Shown one piece after another: positions 44,870 to 54,812 of a DNA stretch of 64,000 nt; within the stretch, counting starts at the first letter, position 1; each line of letters begins with the position of its first letter. A program made the translations under genes and the position numbers. The notes below the pieces were generated by a model that searched no databases, was not told the origin of the DNA, and was given only the letters and a program-made list of their open reading frames with translations. The DNA comes from Propioniciclava sinopodophylli (lineage in GTDB: Bacteria; Actinomycetota; Actinomycetes; Propionibacteriales; Propionibacteriaceae): assembly GCF_004324755.1 (NCBI RefSeq), contig NZ_SDMQ01000013.1, positions 1 through 64,000 on the forward strand, written 5' to 3'.

Positions 44870-47003
44870 GCCCCAGCGTGGCCGGCAGCGTGGGCGTCCG
44901 GCCGTGGACGTGCTCGCCGATGAACCCGAGCACGACCTCGTACCAGACCCGCGCGTGCTGGGGCTGGAGGATCCAGTGGTTCTCGTCGGGGAAGTACAGG
45001 AACCGGTGCGGGCTCTGGCCCTTCTCGTCGGCCGGGAGCCCCGACTTGCTGAGCAGCTCCCACCACAGGCGCAGGCCCTCGCCGATCGGGACGCGATAGT
45101 CCTTGTCGCCGTGGATGACGAGCATCGGGGTGCGGATCTCGCCGACGCTCTCGTGCGGTGAGTGGCCCTCCATCAGCCCGCCCATCTCGCGCGCCCAGTA
45201 GTAGGGGGCGTCGGTGGTGGGGCCGAACTGGTCGAGCGCCCACAGACTGGCGTGGGTGACGATGGCGGCGAACCGGTCGGTGTGGCCGGCGATCCAGTTG
45301 GCCATGTAGCCGCCGAAGCTGCCGCCCATCGCGATGGTCCTGTCGCCGTCGATGTCGTCGCGGGCCTCGACCGCGTCCGTGATCGCCATGAGGTCGGTGT
45401 AGGGCGCGTCGCCCCAGGAGCCCCAGCCGCGCTGGATGAAGTCCTGTCCGTACCCCGTGCTCAGCGCCGGGTCGGGCAGCAGGACGGCGTAGCCCTGGGC
45501 GACCATGGCCCACGGCGTCCAGCGCCAGGACCAGGCGTTCCAGGACGAGACGGGCCCGCCGTGGATCCACAACAGCAGCGGCGCGGGCTGCTCGGGCGAG
45601 GCCCCCGCGGGCAGCGCCAACCAGCCCCGGATCCGGACTCCGTCGCCGGCCGTGGTCTCCACCTCCACCAGCGTTCCGGGCAGCTCGGGGCGCTCGACGG
45701 GGTTCGGCAGCCGGGTCACGGTGTCGCCGTCGACGCGCACCACCTCCCCGGGGTACTCATACGTCGACCGGACGCCGTACACCGTGCCGTCGGGGGCGAC
45801 CGCGGCGGCGGCGTAGGTGGCGTCGTCGTGGGTGAGTTGGGTGACCACGTCGTCGGCCACGTTCAGCCGGAACAACGGCCCGCGGCCGTCGGAGTCGGCC
45901 TGCAGCAACACCCCGTCCCCGTCGGGGAACCAGGTCAACGGCGTGGCCCACTGGTCGAGGTCGTCGCCGATCGGGGTCACGATGCCTGAGGCGATGTCGA
46001 GCACCCCCAACTCGTGGGTGGGGGCCACGGATGCGGTGCCGGTGCGGCCGAACACGACCAGCGCGCGGCGCCCGTCCGGGCTGACCGGGCCGGGGCCGTA
46101 GTCGGTGCCGGTGACGCCCTCGACCAGGTCCGTCGTCGTGCCGGACGCCACGTCGACCTTGACGATCGCCGTCAGCCGATCCCCCAGGGCCACGGGGATC
46201 GTGCGGCCCGCCAGCACGAACGACCCGTCGGGGGCCACGTGCAGGCCGTGGGTGCTCAGGTGGGCGCCCAGCCCCCGGGTGAGCAGGCGCAGCCGCTGGC
46301 GCGGCGCCGCGTCGACGGTGCCCGGCAGGTCCGGGTCGGGTGCGGCCGCGGCGTCGGACGCGTCGGCCTTCTCCGCCTTCTCGGCGTCCGTGGGCTCGGG
46401 TTCGGTGGCGGGGGCGTCCTCGACCGCGAACAGGTGGGGGGCGTCGGGGCCCAGGTCGGCGTCCCAGTAGCGCACGGCGGCGTCGGTGTGCAGGATCGCG
46501 GCGACCTTGGCGTCCTTGCGTTGCTTGCGCAGGTCAGAGTCGACCTTCTCGGGGTCGTCGGACGCCTCGGCCGCCGGCATCAACGGGGCCACCACGAACA
46601 CGCCGCCGTCGCGGCCGGTGTGCACCGAGGAGATGCCGCCCGGGCGTGAGACCACCAGCCGGGCCTCGCCGCCCGCCGCCGGGACCATCCACAGGGCGGC
46701 GACCGGGTCGTCGCCGTCGGCGTCCGGGTCGGGCCGGGCCGAGATGAAGTACAGGTTGCCCGCGGCGTCGTAGGCCGCACCCGACTCGCCCTTCGCCGAG
46801 CGGGTGATCCGGCGCGCGGGCGCCTCGCCGGCCGGGTCGAGCTCCCAGACGGCGTTCGCATAGCGGGTCTTCTTCGCGTCCAGGGTCGCCACGATCGTGG
46901 CCAGCCGCCGCCCGTCGGGACTCAGCGCCAAGCCGTTCACGCGCGGGTACGCGATGAAGTGCTGCAGGTCGTGGAACGGGGTCTCGGGGCGTCGTCGGCT
47001 CAT
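44847..47003 (-). CDS. S9 family prolyl oligopeptidase-type peptidase
   Basis: This 718-residue serine peptidase has an N-terminal beta-propeller (~10–430) and a C-terminal alpha/beta hydrolase domain. The nucleophile is in MGGSFGGYMANW, the acid in HGDKDYRVPIGEG and the base in DENHWIL, with LLLWIHGGPVSSWN as oxyanion region. It resembles acyl-aminoacyl/dipeptidyl peptidases that cut short peptides in the cytosol; there is no signal peptide. A Glu/Ala-rich insert (~180–215) interrupts the propeller. ATG 47003 is chosen; ATG 47012 three codons upstream is equally possible. Confidence 0.9.
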   Translation of the reverse strand: MSRRRPETPFHDLQHFIAYPRVNGLALSPDGRRLATIVATLDAKKTRYANAVWELDPAGEAPARRITRSAKGESGAAYDAAGNLYFISARPDPDADGDDPVAALWMVPAAGGEARLVVSRPGGISSVHTGRDGGVFVVAPLMPAAEASDDPEKVDSDLRKQRKDAKVAAILHTDAAVRYWDADLGPDAPHLFAVEDAPATEPEPTDAEKAEKADASDAAAAPDPDLPGTVDAAPRQRLRLLTRGLGAHLSTHGLHVAPDGSFVLAGRTIPVALGDRLTAIVKVDVASGTTTDLVEGVTGTDYGPGPVSPDGRRALVVFGRTGTASVAPTHELGVLDIASGIVTPIGDDLDQWATPLTWFPDGDGVLLQADSDGRGPLFRLNVADDVVTQLTHDDATYAAAAVAPDGTVYGVRSTYEYPGEVVRVDGDTVTRLPNPVERPELPGTLVEVETTAGDGVRIRGWLALPAGASPEQPAPLLLWIHGGPVSSWNAWSWRWTPWAMVAQGYAVLLPDPALSTGYGQDFIQRGWGSWGDAPYTDLMAITDAVEARDDIDGDRTIAMGGSFGGYMANWIAGHTDRFAAIVTHASLWALDQFGPTTDAPYYWAREMGGLMEGHSPHESVGEIRTPMLVIHGDKDYRVPIGEGLRLWWELLSKSGLPADEKGQSPHRFLYFPDENHWILQPQHARVWYEVVLGFIGEHVHGRTPTLPATLGLRDAATP

Positions 47004-47025
47004 GCGCCCCATCCTGCCGCGCCGG

Positions 47026-47436
47026 TCACGAGGAGGCGACGGCGCCGACGACCTCGTCGGGGGGCAGGTACCCGTGCGCCGCGATGTAGTGCAGCACCAG
47101 GTTGGGCGCGACCCAGCGCCGGCGCCCGGCGTGCACCTCGAGGCTCGCCGACCCCAACGCGAGCGTGTCCCCCTCCGTGGTCTGGTGGTGGGTCGGGCCG
47201 AACACGCCCCACCGCTCATCAGGGGTGGCGGGCGGCGGGCACAGGGTGCAGACGTGGAAGCCGCGCGTCCGGTCGACGGGATGGCGCGCGGCCGCCTCGA
47301 GGTGGCCCAGCAACGCGGGCGGGCACGCTCCCTGACGGAAGGCGTGCCCGGCATCGAGCCAGCCGAACGCCAGCGTGTCGTGCTGCCAGGGCCAGCGGCC
47401 CGGCGTCAGGACCGAACCGTCCTCGTGGTGCACCAC
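47026..47436 (-). CDS. DUF7919-like protein downstream of the second RHS toxin
   Basis: This 136-residue soluble protein has the pattern FGWLDAGHAFRQG, RGFHVCTLC, LGSASLEVHAGRR and VAPNLVLHYIAAHGYLPPDE, which by eye matches DUF7919-type proteins. The GTG start at 47436 is two bases after the stop of the small candidate immunity gene, so the two are translated together. Genes of this type are often found beside actinobacterial polymorphic toxins, so it may be a second immunity factor. Longer upstream readings are antisense noise. Confidence 0.6.
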   Translation of the reverse strand: MVHHEDGSVLTPGRWPWQHDTLAFGWLDAGHAFRQGACPPALLGHLEAAARHPVDRTRGFHVCTLCPPPATPDERWGVFGPTHHQTTEGDTLALGSASLEVHAGRRRWVAPNLVLHYIAAHGYLPPDEVVGAVASS

Positions 47437-47438
47437 CG

Positions 47439-47723
47439 TCAGGTCGCGTTCCTGGCCATGTGGAAGAGCTCCGTGCGGAGCCGGTGGAACTCCCGCTGCT
47501 CGGTGAGGACTCCTCGCGCGTCCTGCAGGACGACATCGTTCCAACCACCCATGCCCGCGGAGTAGAGCGTCACCACATCGCGCGCCACATCGGACACCGG
47601 CTCCCCTCCCTCCAGCCGGGCACGGTAGCGAGCCATGGCATGGGCCCACCGGGGTTCCGTTGGCCGCAGCAGCGCCTCCAGCTCGGCCAACACGGACGCC
47701 ATCGCCTGGGGTTCCTCGACCAT
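47439..47723 (-). CDS. Candidate immunity protein for the second RHS toxin
   Basis: This 94-residue acidic helical protein (MVEEPQAMASVLAELEALL…YSAGMGGWNDVVLQD) resembles DUF6966-type immunity-like proteins with a GGMGxxND motif. A very strong AAGGAGGAG lies 8–10 bases before ATG 47723, which decides the start. An earlier ATG at 47750 overlaps the RHS stop but lacks a ribosome-binding site. It lies 26 bases after the RHS toxin stop, and a DUF7919-like gene follows two bases after its own stop. Confidence 0.65.
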   Translation of the reverse strand: MVEEPQAMASVLAELEALLRPTEPRWAHAMARYRARLEGGEPVSDVARDVVTLYSAGMGGWNDVVLQDARGVLTEQREFHRLRTELFHMARNAT

Positions 47724-47749
47724 GTCCTCTCCTCCTTCGCACCCCATCA

Positions 47750-50700
47750 TCACTTCAGCGGCCAACTGTCGACCACCTCGACCCCGCCGATCTCCCAGGG
47801 TTTGACGACGACCACCTGCTCCGTGCCGCCCATCCACAGGCCACCCTGGTTCGCGACCGTACCGGTGTGGATCTCGGTGCCGGCAGGCTCCTTGATCGCG
47901 AAGGCGGTGTCGATCGGCGCCGGCGTTCCGTCCGGCCAGACCGGCGGGATCGCCTTGTCGATCTGGGTCTGCAGGACGCCGCCGGGAGGCTCGTGTGAGA
48001 AGAACTGGCCAAGCGGGCGTTGCTCGGTGCCGGCGCGATAGAGCACCGTGTCGTTGGTCAGGACGGTCGTTTCATAGCGTGCCCCCGAGAAGGTTTGGGC
48101 CATGTCGTCGGAGAGGGAACCCGGGTTGGTCACCAAGGGTGTGGGACGCAGCTTCTCGACCACCTTGCCACCGACCACGGTCAGCCCGTGGCCGACCGCA
48201 GCACCCCCGCCGCCCAGGAGCGTGCCCGCCAGGGCAGTGCTGCCGGTGGCGCTGAGGAAGCCGGTCACGCTGTGGGGACCCGGCCCCGTCAGGTAGCTGT
48301 AGCCACCTTGGATGCCGCCCGAGATGCCGCCGGAGGCGGCCCCGGCGAACACGGTCGCCTTGAAGCCCGTCAGGCCGGCCCGAGCGGCCAGCCCGGCCCC
48401 GCTGAAGCCACCCAGCGCACCCGACAGCGCCACCTGACCCCAGTTGACGGACCCGGTCGTCGCCTTCTGGATGATCGTGTCGGCGCCGGCACCGACCAGC
48501 ACCATGCCCGCCGGGCCGCCCACGCCGGTGGCGATCAGGACGCCGCCGGCGATGACCATCGCGCCGCCCGCGAGGTACTCCCAGTTGTTGGAGAGCCAGT
48601 CTCCCGCCACCGCGAGCGCGCCCTGGTTGGCGTCCCGGTAGGCCTGCAGCTCGGCGTCGGTGACCGGACGCAGCCCGGTCGGGTCGAGCGCGTGGAGGGG
48701 GTCGTTGCCCGCAAAGCTGTACGGGTTGTGGGCCCAGCCCGCCCCCGCGATCGGTTCGAGCGGGTCGACCGACAGGAAGCCGCGCGTGGCGGGGTCGTAG
48801 GCCCGCGCGCCCAACCACTCCAGCCCCGCGACGTGCAGTTCGCCGAACGCCCCCACGGTGAGGGTCGAGCCCGCGGCGTCGGTGCCCCACGGGTCGGGGG
48901 TGGCCGTGCGCTGGGTGCGCCAGCCCGTCGGCTGCCAGCCCTCGCCGGTGCCGGTGAAGCCGGGCGCCCGGCTGACGTGGTTGCCATCGACCTGGGCCGG
49001 GACGCCCGCGCCGAGCGCCGCGTTCCAGAAGACGTCGGCATCGTTGACGCGGGCGAGCTCGCCCAGGGCGTCCACGTGGACCGAGGTGGTGCCGGCGCGC
49101 CCGGTGACGGCGGTCAGCCAGCCGAGTTCTCCCCAGGAGAACTCGATCCGCCCGTCGGGACCGTCCTGGCTCGTGCGGCGGCCCTGCGCGTCATGGCTGA
49201 ACCGCGTGGTGCCGCGGGGAGCGTGCTCGACGAGCAGTTCTCCCGCGGCGTCGTGCTCCCACGTCGTGGTGGCCCCGTCGAACTCCTCGGCCACGAGACG
49301 CCCGGCCAGGTCATAGGTCCAGCTCGCCCGGTGGTCGCCGTCGGCCATGCCGACCAACTGGTGGGCGTCGTCGTGCTCGTAGGTGGTCCGGACGCCGTCA
49401 CGCACGACCGCGGTCACCCGGCCCTCGTCGTCGCGCTCGATGAGGGTGGTGGACGTCCCGTCGGGACCGGTGGTCGTGTGTTCGACGACGAAGCCGTCCC
49501 GGTGCGTCCAGGTCTGGGTGGTGCCGCCCGCGTGCGCGGCGACGACCCGGCCCGCCGCGTCGCGCTCGACGCGGACGTCGCCCCGGCCTTCGGTGGCGAC
49601 GCTGACCAGTGCGCCGGCATCGTCCCAGCCGTAGTGGGTGGTGGCCCCGTTCGGGGTGGTGAGCGTGGTGCACCGCCCCAGCTCGTCGTAGGACCACACG
49701 GTGGTGGCGGCGCCGCGGGAGCGGAAGATCAGCCGGCCCCGGTGGTCCCACCGCAGGCGGTGCTCGACCGGGGTGTCGGCGGTGTGGTCGGTCACCAGCA
49801 CGCTGCGCTGCGCCGCGTCCCGGACGAAGGTCGCCTTCACGACGCCGTCGACCCCCACGGTGGCGATCTCGCCGCGCGCATCGTGGGTCCACTCCAGGCG
49901 CTCGCCGGTGGGCTGCTCCTGCCACACCTGCCGCCCGGCCGCGTCGTAGCCGGCCCGCGTGCTGCGGCCCAGCGGGTCGGTGTCGTCGACCACCAGGTTG
50001 AACGCGTTGTAGGCCCGCCGGGTGGTGTTCCCGAGCGGGTCGGTGATCGCGACCATCCGCCCGAGCGCGTCGTAGGTGTAGTGCGTCGACCCACCGAGCG
50101 CGTTGATCGCTTCCACGAGTTGGCCTGCGGCGTCGTAGCGGAAGCGCCGCGTCCCCCACAGGTAGTCGCGGGCACGGACGACCCGACCGGGCAGGTCGTA
50201 GGCCCACGTGCTGGTTCCGAGGCCGGGAACCCGGTGGCGGACGACGCGGCCCAGGGCGTCCCGCTCGAACGTGGTCGCCTCCCCCGTGGGGTCGACCTGG
50301 CGGCTCAGGTGGCCGTCGGGGGAGTAGCTGAACGTGATGGTCGCGCCCGTGGCGTCCGTGACGGCCGCCAGGCGCCCGCACCGGTCGTGGGTGTACCTGG
50401 TCTCGACACCCCCGGGGCGCCGCAGGACGACGACGCGACCCGCGGCGTCCCGCTCCAGCGAGGTGACCTGGCCCAGCGCGTCCACGTACTCGACGGGACG
50501 CCCGCAGCGGTCGTAGCGGGTGAGGGTGCTGCTGCCGTCGGGGGCCTGCACCGACACGATGCGGCCCAGGGTGTCGGTGCGCACGACCGAGGTGGCGTCA
50601 CCGACGGCGGTGCGGACGCCACCCTCGGGCAGGGGGGTGGCCCGCACCGTGACGCCCGTGGGGTCGGTGGCCTGCGTGGGCGCACCGTTGACGTCGTACT

Positions 50701-53133
50701 CCTGCCGCCACTGCCCGCCGTCGGGGTCGGTGACCGACGTGAGGCGGGTCAGCTCGTCGTGCGCGTACTGCCACGTGGTGCCGTCGGGGAGTTCGACGCG
50801 GGCGAGGTTGCCCAGGTCGTCGAAGGCCCGCGTGACGGTGCGGCCCAGCGGGTCGGTGGTGACGGACGCCTCGCCAGCCGCGTCGCGCTCGATGGTGGTG
50901 CGCGCACCGTAGGGGTCGACGACGGCGGCCAGCCGGCCGGCCGGCGTGTGCTCGTAGGCCCAGACCGCCCCGTCGGGGGTGGTCTTCGACACCAGCGCCC
51001 CGCGACCGTCGTAGGCGAACGTGGTCCGGTGGCCCGCCGGCGTGATGGCGGCGGTAACGCGGCCGGCGTCGTCGCGCTCCAGGCGCGCGGTGTTGCCGTC
51101 GGCGTCGGTGGTGGCGACCAGGTCGCCGTGCGCGTCGTAGGTGTGGGTGACCGTCACGCCGGTCGGGTCGGTGATGCCGGTGAGGAGGTTCCCGTCCCAG
51201 GTGAATCGCGTCACGCCGCCCTCGGCGTCGGTCATCACGTCGGGGTTGCGCTGCGCCCCGGTGTAGGCGTAGCGGGTGGTCGCGGTGACGCCGTCGTTGT
51301 CGACGACCACCTCCACCGGGCGGTCCGCCTCGTCATGGACGGTGTCGACGCGGGCGCCGGAGGGCAGCACCTGGGTGGTGCGGCGTCCGCGGTCGTCGAA
51401 CTCGGCCAGGGTGACGGTGCCGTCGCGCCCGGTCGCCATGACGAGCTGGCCGTGGCCGTCGTAGGCCATCGACTGGCGCTGGTCGTGGGCGTCGATGACC
51501 CCCACCAGGCGGCCCTTGTCGTCGTGCAGCCACGTGTTCGACCGCGACCCGTCGGGGTCGGCCACCACCGTGACCCGCCCGGGCAGGTAGGAGAACCGGG
51601 TGGTGCGCCCGTGGGGCGACACCTGGGTGACCACGCGACCCTGCTCGTCGTAGGTGTTGACGGCCTCGGCGACGCCGTCGGCGTCGGTGACCCGCTCGAT
51701 GAGGCCGGCGGCGTTCCAGTCGTAGGTGCGGGTCGCGCCACCCGAGGAGACCGCGACCAGGCGCCCGGCGTCGTCGTAGCCGTAGTCGACCCGGCGCCCG
51801 TCGCTGGCCACGAGGGCGACGATGCGATCGCCGCCCCACTCGACGGTGATCGAGCGGCCACGCTCGTGGGCCAGCCCGGCCAGGCGCAGGCCGTCCCAGG
51901 TGAGCGTGACGCGCGTGCCGGGGCCTCGGTCGACGGCGATCAGGGTGCCGGTCGCGCCGAACTCCCACCGGCCACCGGCGTTGTCGGTGACGACGAGGCC
52001 GTCCCCGGCCGCCGCCAGCCAGAACGCCTCGGACGTCGCGCGCGCCCACCCGTCGCCCTCCCGCGGGAACAGCACGACCCGGCCGTCGGCGTGCCGCCAC
52101 CGGGCCCCCTCGGCGTCGGTCACCAGGGACGCCTCGGCGAGCGAGGACCAGCCCGGGCCGAACGCGCCCACGCCGGGGTGCAGCGAGTTGTACATGCGGT
52201 CGAACCGAAGGGTGGCGTTGCCGCCGGCGAAGCCCAGGTCGCACTCGGGCTCGAGGAAGTTGCCCGTCGCGGTGTTCACCGGGTCGTTGGCGTACCCCGT
52301 GGTGGGCGGGGCGCCGTAGGCCTGGGGCGGGTCGATCGTGAGCTGCGTGCGCTCGGCGTTCACGCCGGCCGCCGCCAGCGACGCCGTGATCGCCGCGTTG
52401 GAGGTCGTCACGAGGCCGTCGCTGCCCGCGGCCTCGAAGGCCGCGGCCACGGTGTCGGCCCAGCGCACGTCCTCTTTGTTGGCGCTCAGGTAGCGGTCGA
52501 AACCGGTCCAGACCGTGGACGCCTCGAGGCTGCCGAACCCGCACCCGGCCGTGAAGTCGTCGTAGGCGCTGCGGAGGTTGCCCGGCCAGGAGGCGAGGTC
52601 GTCGTTGGCGCCCCGGGAGTTGGACGCGAAGGTGCGCAGGTGGTCGGGCCGGGCCGACGAGGTGCCGGTGCTGCCCGAGCCCTGCAGGGGATCGCGGACG
52701 CCCTGCTCGGGCTGCGCGAACGACAGCGAGACCGGCTGGGCGGCCGGCCGACCGGCGGATCCTCCCCGCCGGTGAACCAGTCCGACACGTGATCCCAGAA
52801 GCCCCGCTCGTCCTGCCGCTGCTTCCACGCGCGGGCGGTCTCCCGCCGGTCCTGCTCACTGCGCGCCTCGCGGGCGAGCTGGTCGGCCCCCTCGGCGACC
52901 TCGCGCAGGCGGGCCACCAGCAGGCGGGCGTCTGAGGCCTGCACCCGGCCGTTGCCCCGGAACAGCTCGGAGTAGTAGCCCAGGAAGTCGGCCAGCGCGT
53001 GGGCGACCCAGCCGGACCGCGAGGTGGCCTGGCCCTCGATCGCGTTGGCCGCGTTGCGGCAGCGGCGGGCCAGCGTCGAGGCGGCGACGTGGTTGAACCG
53101 GACGTCGGACTCGATGCCCTGCATGATGCTCAC
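47750..53133 (-). CDS. RHS-repeat polymorphic toxin (RHS2), single frameshift near its N-terminus
   Basis: This is a paralogue of RHS1 with the same layout: WXG-like helical N-terminus (FNHVAASTLARRCRNAA, SGWVAHALADFLGYY), DUF6531-like segment, YD/RHS repeats, core (YDPATRGFLSVDPLEPIAG) and hydrophobic pre-toxin region. After GPHSVTGF the sequence is unrelated to RHS1. The ~110-residue C-terminal domain contains VLYRAG, LGQFFSHEPPGG, IDTAFAIKEPAGTEIHTG and QGGLWMGGTEQVVV, recalling ADP-ribosyltransferase or TNT-like NAD-directed toxins (inference). The total length is one base short of a whole number of codons because of a one-base loss at ~52741–52751. The GTG at 53133 with GGAGG upstream corresponds to the RHS1 start. 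Confidence 0.82.
52741..52751 (-). other. Frameshift site in the second RHS gene
   Basis: Aligned with RHS1 (GEDPPVGPPAEPIS), the second gene reads GEDPPVGRPP in the first frame and continues GRPAAQPVS in the second. One base is missing in the GTCGG-CCGGCCGCC run. It is either a real mutation, a sequencing error in a CGGCCGGCC run, or, less likely, programmed slippage. Confidence 0.75.
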
Positions 53134-53168
53134 AGGTGGGACCTCCAGGGGGTGGACGAAGCTCGTCC

Positions 53169-53174
53169 AACGTA
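53169..53174 (-). promoter_or_regulatory. −10 element of the second RHS gene
   Basis: Read leftwards this is TACGTT, inside GCCTGTTACGTTGGACG, which closely matches GCCTGTTAGCGTGGACG before the WXG100 gene. It lies 36 bases before the GTG start. Confidence 0.45.
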
Positions 53175-53208
53175 ACAGGCGAGGCCGACATGGCGGCCCC
53201 CATCCACA

Positions 53209-53222
53209 GGGGAGCACTCCCC
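53209..53222. promoter_or_regulatory. Shared palindrome GGGGAG-N2-CTCCCC, copy 2
   Basis: GGGGAGCACTCCCC lies 76 bp before the second RHS start, within the same 19-base string as copy 1. Its centre is 44 bp upstream of the RHS2 −10. It also lies just before the −10 (TAGGCT, 53228–53233) of the divergent NYN gene, so a bound protein could activate RHS2 while blocking the NYN gene. Confidence 0.6.
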
Positions 53223-53227
53223 GTGCG

Positions 53228-53233
53228 TAGGCT
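53228..53233 (+). promoter_or_regulatory. −10 element of the NYN gene
   Basis: TAGGCT lies 25 bases before the ATG at 53259, five bases past the shared palindrome. A ribosome-binding site (GAGAGGAG) follows. Confidence 0.4.
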
Positions 53234-53258
53234 GGGCCCACCGCGTGAGAGGAGCACC

Positions 53259-53810
53259 ATGGAGCGCAGCACGTACGTCCTGGTCGATGGCGAGAACATC
53301 GACGCCACCCTCGGGACGTCGATCCTCAGCCGGCGGCCGCACCCGACCGAGCGCCCCCGCTGGGAGCGGCTGCTCAAGCACCTCGAGCGCGCCTGGGAGC
53401 AGCCGGTCAAGGGCCTGTTCTTCCTCGCCGCCCACGGCGAGCTGCCCATGGGGTTCGTTCAGGCCCTGCTCGCGATCGGCTACCGGCCGATCCCGCTCTC
53501 GGGTGGCCCCGACGAGAAGGTCGTCGACATCGCCATCTCGCGCACGCTCGAGGCCCTCAAGGACCGGGACGCCGACGTCGTGCTCGCCAGCCACGACCGC
53601 GACTTCGTCGAGACCCTCACCCCGCTCGTGGACGGGCGCCGGGTCGGCATCGTCGGCTTCGAGGAGTTCCTGTCGGGCAGCCTGCGCGAGCTGTTCGAGC
53701 GCGGCGTGGAGTTCTTCGACCTCGAGTACCACGTCGAGGCGTTCAACGAGCGGCTGCCCCGCCTGCGGATCATCCCCATCGACCAGTTCGACCCGAACGA
53801 GTTCCTGTAG
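53259..53810 (+). CDS. NYN-domain (LabA-like) putative RNase
   Basis: This 183-residue protein has the PIN-like NYN fold. An N-terminal acidic motif LVDGENIDATLG is followed by KVVDIAISRTLEALKDRDADVVLASHDRDFVETL, with the conserved aspartates that bind metal. GVEFFDLEYHVEAF and a short C-terminal tail complete it. NYN proteins cut RNA; the target is unknown. GAGAGGAG precedes the ATG. It is divergent from the second RHS gene and shares the region holding the palindrome. Codon use is like its neighbours. Confidence 0.82.
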   Translation: MERSTYVLVDGENIDATLGTSILSRRPHPTERPRWERLLKHLERAWEQPVKGLFFLAAHGELPMGFVQALLAIGYRPIPLSGGPDEKVVDIAISRTLEALKDRDADVVLASHDRDFVETLTPLVDGRRVGIVGFEEFLSGSLRELFERGVEFFDLEYHVEAFNERLPRLRIIPIDQFDPNEFL

Positions 53811-53827
53811 GCCGGGGGCGGCCGGCC

Positions 53828-54709
53828 TCAGCGCGCGGCGTCCGGCGGGAAGACCACGGGGCCGCGGATGCCGGCCGCGTGCAGCGCCTGGACGCCCCGC
53901 TCGAGCAGCTCGCGCTGCACGCCCCAGTGCTGGTTCGGTGCCGTCTTGGCGAAGATGCGGATGGTGGTCGCCCCCGCGCGCACCTCGTTGACGCCGGCCA
54001 CGTCGGGCTCCTCGAGCAGGACGCCGGCGAACCTCTCGTCGGCGTACATGTCCTTCACCATCGAGCGCAGCACCTGGATTGCGCGCGCCGGGTCCTCGGT
54101 GGAGGCGATCGGCACGTCCACCGTCCCGGTCGACCAGCCCTGCGACTGGTTGCCGATGCGCAGGATCTCGCCGTTGCGGACGTACCAGATCTGGCCCCCG
54201 GCGTCCCGGAGGCGGGTGACGCGCAGGCCGACCTCCTCGACCGTGCCCTTGACCTCGCCGGTGTCGATGAGGTCTCCGACGCCGAACTGGTCCTCGAAGA
54301 TCATCAACATGCCGGAGATGTAGTCCTTGATGAGGGACTGCGCGCCGAAGGCGAGCGCGATGCCACCGATGCCGGACGCCGCCAGCACCGGCTCGAGCGG
54401 GATCGCGAGGACGCGCATCACCGTGAGCAGCACCAGCAGGACGACGATGATGTCGACCGCGTTGGTGAGCACCGACCCCATCGTCTTCACGCGGGCGAGG
54501 TGGCGCTCGTCGGTGGTGCCGGTGATGCGGCCCAGCAGCCGGTCGGCGCGGGACTCGGAGGCGCGGTGCCGGTCCGCCACGGCGATGGAGGCGTCGACCC
54601 CCGTCCGGATCGCCCGGCGCAGGACGAACCGCAGCACGATCGCGACGAGCAGCACGACCCCGATCGAGATCGCCGACTCGGGCCAGGTGAACGTGACGAG
54701 CGGGGTCAT
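53828..54709 (-). CDS. Small-conductance mechanosensitive channel (MscS family)
   Basis: This 293-residue membrane protein has three helices (~10–32, ~75–102, pore ~105–128). The pore helix AASGIGGIALAFGAQSLIKDYISG has the Gly/Ala pattern of the MscS gate, followed by IFEDQFGVGDLI, the beta domain (VEEVGLRVTRLRDAGGQIWYVRNGEI) and the alpha/beta domain. It releases small solutes when membrane tension rises on hypo-osmotic shock. It converges with the NYN gene 17 bp away. Confidence 0.92.
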   Translation of the reverse strand: MTPLVTFTWPESAISIGVVLLVAIVLRFVLRRAIRTGVDASIAVADRHRASESRADRLLGRITGTTDERHLARVKTMGSVLTNAVDIIVVLLVLLTVMRVLAIPLEPVLAASGIGGIALAFGAQSLIKDYISGMLMIFEDQFGVGDLIDTGEVKGTVEEVGLRVTRLRDAGGQIWYVRNGEILRIGNQSQGWSTGTVDVPIASTEDPARAIQVLRSMVKDMYADERFAGVLLEEPDVAGVNEVRAGATTIRIFAKTAPNQHWGVQRELLERGVQALHAAGIRGPVVFPPDAAR

Positions 54710-54757
54710 GCGCCCATTCTGGCAGGACGCCGCGGGTGCGCCACGCCCGTGAAACCC

Positions 54758-54794
54758 CGACGGGCGGGCACCCGGTGGGGGTGCCCGCCCGTCG
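54758..54794 (-). terminator. Perfect 16-bp stem terminator after the WXG100 gene
   Basis: CGACGGGCGGGCACCC and GGGTGCCCGCCCGTCG form an uninterrupted 16-bp stem with a five-base loop, followed leftwards by GGGGTTTCAC. It lies 18 bases past the WXG100 stop and isolates that gene from the MscS gene. Confidence 0.7.
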
Positions 54795-54812
54795 CGGGGT
54801 GGAGGGGGTCGA

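Noticed and set aside
48020-52792. A 1590-codon open frame on the plus strand
   Set aside because: It is antisense to the RHS2 gene with the same low-complexity composition; no homology to any family.
52828-52830. An ATG as start of the second RHS gene
   Set aside because: It lies in the shifted frame within the linker. The true head is encoded upstream from GTG 53133 in the other frame, as shown by alignment with RHS1.
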